Shown here: positions 58,454 through 64,000 of the stretch, piece after piece
Layout: every line of letters begins with the position of its first letter
Position numbering within the stretch: the first letter of the stretch is position 1
NCBI GenBank assembly: GCA_964057225.1
Contig: OZ059899.1
Coordinates: forward strand, 9,114,001-9,178,000
Reading direction: 5' to 3'
From: Auanema rhodensis
Taxonomy: Eukaryota > Nematoda > Chromadorea > Rhabditida > Rhabditidae
Length of the DNA stretch: 64,000 nt
Notes under the pieces: model-generated
Told to the model about the DNA's origin: nothing
The model's database searches: none
What the model saw: the letters and a program-made list of their open reading frames with translations, nothing else
Made by a program: the position numbers and the translations under genes

Positions 58454-61039
58454 TAAATTTTTTTCATTTAACTTGTCATTCATAAAAATCGAATTTATTT
58501 TTTTCAATGATTTTTTTTTGCAATGTGTCATAAGAATTACACAGTTGAACAAAACGTTTTTTAAGAATTTTCTTTGTTGTCAACATATATATTTTCCTGG
58601 AATTCGAAAGCATTTGGGATGGAAATTAGAAAGAAAAGAACTAGTTTTTCCTACTTTAAAACAAACAATAAGAAATAAAATGAAAAAGATTGTTAGATAT
58701 CCAATTTAAACTTATACATTTACTTCGATAAAGAGCCTATTAGATTGAAATTTTATGTCTTACAGTTCTCCAACAGAACAGACTGATCCTGATTTCTCTA
58801 TGATTACATAAAACTCCCGTTTGATATAAAAAAAGGAGAGGAATAACGTTTCCAGGATGTCAAGGATATCGAATCTAGTGATATTGTAGAAAAATGTAAT
58901 GTCAGCTCCATAGGTTTTCTCCTAATTTCTCTCATCACAATTGTCTTAGTTTTTTTTCTCATAAGAGTTTCTGAAATCTTAGGTGAACAAGGCCGTATAA
59001 AATTTCCTGGAATTCGAAAGCATTTGGGATGGAAATTAGAAAGAAAAGAACTAGTTTTTCCTACTTTAAAACAAACAATAAGAAATAAAATGAAAAAGAT
59101 TGTTAGATATCCAATTTAAACATATACATTAACTTCGATAAAGAGCGTATTAGATTGAAATTTTATGTCTTACAGTACTCCAACAGAACAGACTGATCTT
59201 GATTTCTCTACAATTACATAAAACTCCCGTTTGATATAAAAAAAGGAGAGGAATAATGTTTTCAGGATGTCAAGGATATCGAATCTAGTGATATTGTAGA
59301 GAAATGTAATGTCAGCTCCATAGGTTTTCTCCTAATTTCTCTCATCACAATTGTCTTAGTTTTTTTCTCATAAGAGTTTCTGAAATCTTAGGTGAACAAG
59401 GCCGTATGTAATTTCCTGGAATTCGAAAGCATTTGGGATGGAATTTAGAAAGAAAAGAACTAGTTTTTCCTACTTTAAAACAAACAATAAGAAATAAAAT
59501 GAAAAAGATTGTCAGTTATCCAATTTAAACTTATACATTTACTTCGATAAAGAGCCTATTAGTTTGAAATTTCATGTCTTACAGTTCTCCAACAGAACAG
59601 ACTGATCCTGATTTTTCTACGATTACATAAAATTCTCGTTTGATATAAAAAAAGGAGAGGAATAACGTTTCCAGGATGTCAAGGATATCGAATCTAGTGA
59701 TATTGTAGAGAAATGTAATGTCAGCTCTATAGGTTTTCTCCTAATTTCTCTCATCACAATTGTCTTAGTTTTTTTTCTCATAAGAGTTTCTGAAATCTTA
59801 GGTGAACAAGGCCGTATAAAATTTCCTGGAATTCGAAAGCATTTGGGATGGAATTTAGAAAGAAAAGAACTAGTTTTTCCTACTTTAAAACAAACAATAA
59901 GAAATAAAATGAAAAAGATTGTTAGATATCCAATTTAAAATTATACATTTACTTCGATAAAGAGCCTATTAGTTTGAAATTTTATGTCTTACAGTTCTCC
60001 AACAGAACAGACTGATCCTGATTTTTCTACGATTACATAAAATTCTCGTTTGATATAAAAAAAGGAGAGGAATAACGATTCCAGGATGTCAAGAATATCG
60101 AATCTAGTGATATTGTAGAAAAATGTAATGTCAGCTCCATAGGTTTTCTCCTAATTTCTCTCATCACAATTGTCTTAGTTTTTTTTCTCATAAGAGTTTC
60201 TGAAATCTTAGGTGAACAAGGCCGTATAAAATTTCCTGGAATTCGAAAGCATTTGGGATGGAAATTAGAAAGAAAAGAACTAGTTTTTCCTACTTTAAAA
60301 CAAACAATACGAAATAAAATGAAAAAGATTGTTAGATATCCAATTTAAACATATACATTAACTTCGATAAAGAGCCTATTAGATTGAAATTTTATGTCTT
60401 ACAGTTCTCCAACAGAACAGACTGATCCTGATTTTTCTACGATTACATAAAACTCTCGTTTGATATAAAAAAGGAGAGGAATAACGTTTCCAGGATGTCA
60501 AGGATATCGAATCTAGTGATATTATAGAAAAATGTAATGTCAGCTTCATAGGTTTTCTCCTAATTTCTCTCATCACAATTGTCTTAGTTTTTTTTCTCAT
60601 AAGAGTTTCTGAAATCTTAGGTGAACAAGGCCGTATATAATTTCCTGGAATTCGAAAGCATTTGGGATGGAATTTAGAAAGAAAGGAACTAGTTTTTCCT
60701 ACTTTAAAACAAACAATAAGAAATAAAATGAAAAAGATGGTTAGATATCCAATTTAAACTTATACATTTACTTCGATAAAGAGCCTATTAGTTTGAAATT
60801 TTATGTCTTACAGTTCTCCAACAGAACAGACTGATCCTGATTTTTCTACGATTACATAAAACTCTCGTTTGATATAAAAAAAGGAGAGGAATAACGTTTT
60901 CAGGTTGTCAAGGATATCGAATCTAGTGATATTGTAGAAAAATGTAATGTCAGCTCCATAGGTTTTCTCCTAATTTCTCTCATCACAATTGTCTTAGTTT
61001 TTTTTTCTCATAAGAGTTTCTGAAATCTTAGTTAAACAA
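58381..61039 (+). repeat. Higher-order satellite unit, 2659 bp (1 full + 5 short)
   Basis: Near-identical in order and variants to the preceding 2658-bp unit: shorts at 58991, 59400, 59810, 60220 and 60629. The two differ, for example, in the tRNA type and in CAGGTTTTC (58245) against CAGGTTGTC (60903). Confidence 0.88.
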
Positions 61040-61112
61040 GGCCGCGTGGCGCAATGGATAACGCGTCTGCCTACGGAGCAGAAGATTGTAGGTTCGAATC
61101 CTGCCGTGGTCG
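61040..61112 (+). tRNA. tRNA-Arg(ACG), T63 type on rare flank
   Basis: Same recombinant form as 58381; two monomers later another tRNA follows. Confidence 0.9.
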
Positions 61113-62469
61113 TAAATTTTTTTCATTTAACTTGTCATTCATAAAAATCGAATTTATTTTTTTCAATGATTTTTTTTTGCAATGTGTCATAAGAATTACA
61201 CAGTTGAACAAAACGTTTTTTAAGAATTTTCTTTGTTGTCAACATATATATTTTCCTGGAATTCGAAAGCATTTGGGATGGAAATTAGAAAGAAAAGAAC
61301 TAGTTTTTCCTACTTTAAAACAAACAATAAGAAATAAAATGAAAAAGATTGTTAGATATCCAATTTAAACTTATACATTTACTTCGATAAAGAGCCTATT
61401 AGATTGAAATTTTATGTCTTACAGTTCTCCAACAGAACAGACTGATCCTGATTTCTCTATGATTACATAAAACTCCCGTTTGATATAAAAAAAGGAGAGG
61501 AATAACGTTTCCAGGATGTCAAGGATATCGAATCTAGTGATATTGTAGAAAAATGTAATGTCAGCTCCATAGGTTTTCTCCTAATTTCTCTCATCACAAT
61601 TGTCTTAGTTTTTTTTCTCATAAGAGTTTCTGAAATCTTAGGTGAACAAGGCCGTATAAAATTTCCTGGAATTCGAAAGCATTTGGGATGGAAATTAGAA
61701 AGAAAAGAACTAGTTTTTCCTACTTTAAAACAAACAATACGAAATAAAATGAAAAAGATTGTTAGATATCCAATTTAAACATATACATTAACTTCGATAA
61801 AGAGCCTATTAGATTGAAATTTTATGTCTTACAGTTCTCCAACAGAACAGACTGATCCTGATTTTTCTACGATTACATAAAACTCTCGTTTGATATAAAA
61901 AAGGAGAGGAATAACGTTTCCAGGATGTCAAGGATATCGAATCTAGTGATATTATAGAAAAATGTAATGTCAGCTCCATAGGTTTTCTCCTAATTTCTCT
62001 CATCACAATTGTCTTAGTTTTTTTTCTCATAAGAGTTTCTGAAATCTTAGGTGAACAAGGCCGTATATATTTTCCTGGAATTCGAAAGCATTTGGGATGG
62101 AATTTAGAAAGAAAGGAACTAGTTTTTCCTACTTTAAAACAAACAATAAGAAATAAAATGAAAAAGATTGTTAGATATCCAATTTAAACTTATACATTTA
62201 CTTCGATAAAGAGCCTATTAGATTGAAATTTTATGTCTTACAGTTCTCCAACAGAACAGACTGATCCTGATTTCTCTATGATTACATAAAACTCTCGTTT
62301 GATATAAAAAAAGGAGAGGAATAACGTTTTCAGGTTGTCAAGGATATCGAATCTAGTGATATTGTAGAAAAATGTAATGTCAGCTCCATAGGTTTTCTCC
62401 TAATTTCTCTCATCACAATTGTCTTAGTTTTTTTTTCTCATAAGAGTTTCTGAAATCTTAGTTAAACAA

Positions 62470-62542
62470 GGCCGCGTGGCGCAATGGATAACGCGTCTGC
62501 CTACGGAGCAGAAGATTGTAGGTTCGAATCCTGCCGTGGTCG
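62470..62542 (+). tRNA. tRNA-Arg(ACG), T63 type on rare flank
   Basis: Last tRNA in the window, 1430 bp after the previous one; at least three short monomers follow to the edge. Confidence 0.9.
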
Positions 62543-64000
62543 TAAATTTTTTTCATTTAACTTGTCATTCATAAAAATCGAATTTATTTTTTTCAATGAT
62601 TTTTTTTTGCAATGTGTCATAAGAATTACACAGTTGAACAAAACGTTTTTTAAGAATTTTCTTTGTTGTCAACATATATATTTTCCTGGAATTCGAAAGC
62701 ATTTGGGATGGAAATTAGAAAGAAAAGAACTACTTTTTCCTACTTTAAAACAAACAATAAGAAATAAAATGAAAAAGATTGTTAGATATCCAATTTAAAC
62801 TTATACATTTACTTCGATAAAGAGCCTATTAGATTGAAATTTTATGTCTTACAGTTCTCCAACAGAACAGACTGATCCTGATTTCTCTATGATTACATAA
62901 AACTCCCGTTTGATATAAAAAAAGGAGAGGAATAACGTTTCCAGGATGTCAAGGATATCGAATCTAGTGATATTGTAGAAAAATGTAATGTCAGCTCCAT
63001 AGGTTTTCTCCTAATTTCTCTCATCACAATTGTCTTAGTTTTTTTTCTCATAAGAGTTTCTGAAATCTTAGGTGAACAAGGCCGTATAAAATTTCCTGGA
63101 ATTCGAAAGCATTTGGGATGGAAATTAGAAAGAAAAGAACTAGTTTTTCCTACTTTAAAACAAACAATAAGAAATAAAATGAAAAAGATTGTTAGATATC
63201 CAATTTAAACATATACATTAACTTCGATAAAGAGCGTATTAGATTGAAATTTTATGTCTTACAGTACTCCAACAGAACAGACTGATCTTGATTTCTCTAC
63301 AATTACATAAAACTCCCGTTTGATATAAAAAAAGGAGAGGAATAATGTTTTCAGGATGTCAAGGATATCGAATCTAGTGATATTGTAGAGAAATGTAATG
63401 TCAGCTCCATAGGTTTTCTCCTAATTTCTCTCATCACAATTGTCTTAGTTTTTTTCTCATAAGAGTTTCTGAAATCTTAGGTGAACAAGGCCGTATAAAA
63501 TTTCCTGGAATTCGAAAGCATTTGGGATGGAAATTAGAAAGAAAAGAACTAGTTTTTCCTACTTTAAAACAAACAATAAGAAATAAAATGAAAAAGATTG
63601 TCAGTTATCCAATTTAAACTTATACATTTACTTCGATAAAGAGCCTATTAGTTTGAAATTTCATGTCTTACAGTTCTCCAACAGAACAGACTGATCCTGA
63701 TTTTTCTACGATTACATAAAATTCTCGTTTGATATAAAAAAAGGAGAGGAATAACGTTTCCAGGATGTCAAGGATATCGAATCTAGTGATATTGTAGAGA
63801 AATGTAATGTCAGCTCTATAGGTTTTCTCCTAATTTCTCTCATCACAATTGTCTTAGTTTTTTTTCTCATAAGAGTTTCTGAAATCTTAGGTGAACAAGG
63901 CCGTATAAAATTTCCTGGAATTCGAAAGCATTTGGGATGGAATTTAGAAAGAAAAGAACTAGTTTTTCCTACTTTAAAACAAACAATAAGAAATAAAATG

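Larger units (their letters stand above)
21546..64000 (+). repeat. tRNA-Arg satellite array, right block
   Basis: An unbroken head-to-tail array to the window end. Beyond the duplicated part, short monomers start at 31884, 33513, 35751, 36161, 37181, 38810, 40439, 42069, 43698, 45327, 46956, 49195, 49605, 50625, 51035, 52055, 53684, 54704, 56332, 56741, 57151, 57561, 57970, 58991, 59400, 59810, 60220, 60629, 61650, 62059, 63080, 63489 and 63899. Full monomers are marked by the tRNAs listed. No interruption by other DNA is seen. Short monomers dominate after 55.7 kb. Confidence 0.95.

Noticed and set aside
1440-62030. Minus-strand frames of 67-73 codons in the satellite
   Set aside because: They change reading frame at a one-base difference in an A run and show no protein-like features.
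1198-62798. Repeated open frames of 63, 78 or 104 codons on the plus strand of the satellite (ending KKIVRYPI)
   Set aside because: They recur only because the monomer recurs. The longer ones start inside the tRNA gene (MDNASAYG...), they have no recognisable domain, and the short monomers cut them. A synonymous/non-synonymous test over all monomers would settle it.
1103-64000. CRISPR-like array
   Set aside because: The repeats are hundreds of bases long, the spacing sequence is itself repeated, and there are introns and tRNA genes of eukaryotic type.
1-64000. Entamoeba-type tRNA array
   Set aside because: AT richness, tRNA arrays, MULEs and Mavericks would fit, but a gene with 14 short introns does not fit such an intron-poor genome, and those arrays usually mix different tRNAs.

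Overview
This 64 kb window looks like AT-rich animal genomic DNA. The genes have many short introns of about 43-49 bases with TTTTCAG/TTTTAG-like acceptors, which fits a nematode-like or other small-intron invertebrate best; the species cannot be fixed from the sequence. It is built of three things: a tRNA-gene satellite, a Mutator-like (MULE) DNA transposon, and a broken fragment of a Maverick/Polinton (adintovirus-like) element.

Layout. 1-1102 is the 3' part of a MULE copy. 1103-10499 is satellite. 10500-17295 is a Maverick fragment truncated at both ends. 17296-17353 is a scrap of satellite ending inside a tRNA gene. 17354-21545 is a complete MULE with 180-bp terminal inverted repeats and a 9-bp target duplication, inserted in that tRNA gene. 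21546-64000 is satellite to the window end. Positions 1-10499 recur at 20444-30942 at a constant offset of 20443, with no difference in the stretches compared, so the window holds a very young 20.4 kb tandem duplication (or an assembly repeat).

Satellite. The full monomer is about 609 bp and carries one tRNA-Arg(ACG) gene with pol III A and B boxes and a T-run terminator. A short monomer of about 410 bp has lost nearly the whole tRNA and its 3' flank. I count 54 full-length tRNA genes plus split copies, and about 45 short monomers, arranged in higher-order repeats such as a 1629-bp trimer and a 2659-bp hexamer. The tRNAs come in two forms, with T or A at T-stem position 63; the A form carries an A:A mismatch.

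MULE. Fifteen exons can be assembled with consistent phases into a 749-codon reading frame without a stop. It has a FLYWCH-like N-terminal region, a DDE catalytic core (D298, D371, E498) and a C-terminal Cys/His cluster, so it looks autonomous.

Maverick fragment. It keeps two small conserved genes, a packaging ATPase with two single-base breaks, an intact penton-like minor capsid gene, a two-finger C2H2 protein, a small membrane protein, a protease C-terminus, a DNA polymerase B piece with a GC-AG intron, a four-exon small acidic protein with a SUMO-interacting-like motif, a basic core-like peptide and the first 236 codons of the major capsid gene. Integrase, most of the polymerase, most of the capsid gene and both element ends are absent, so this copy cannot be autonomous.
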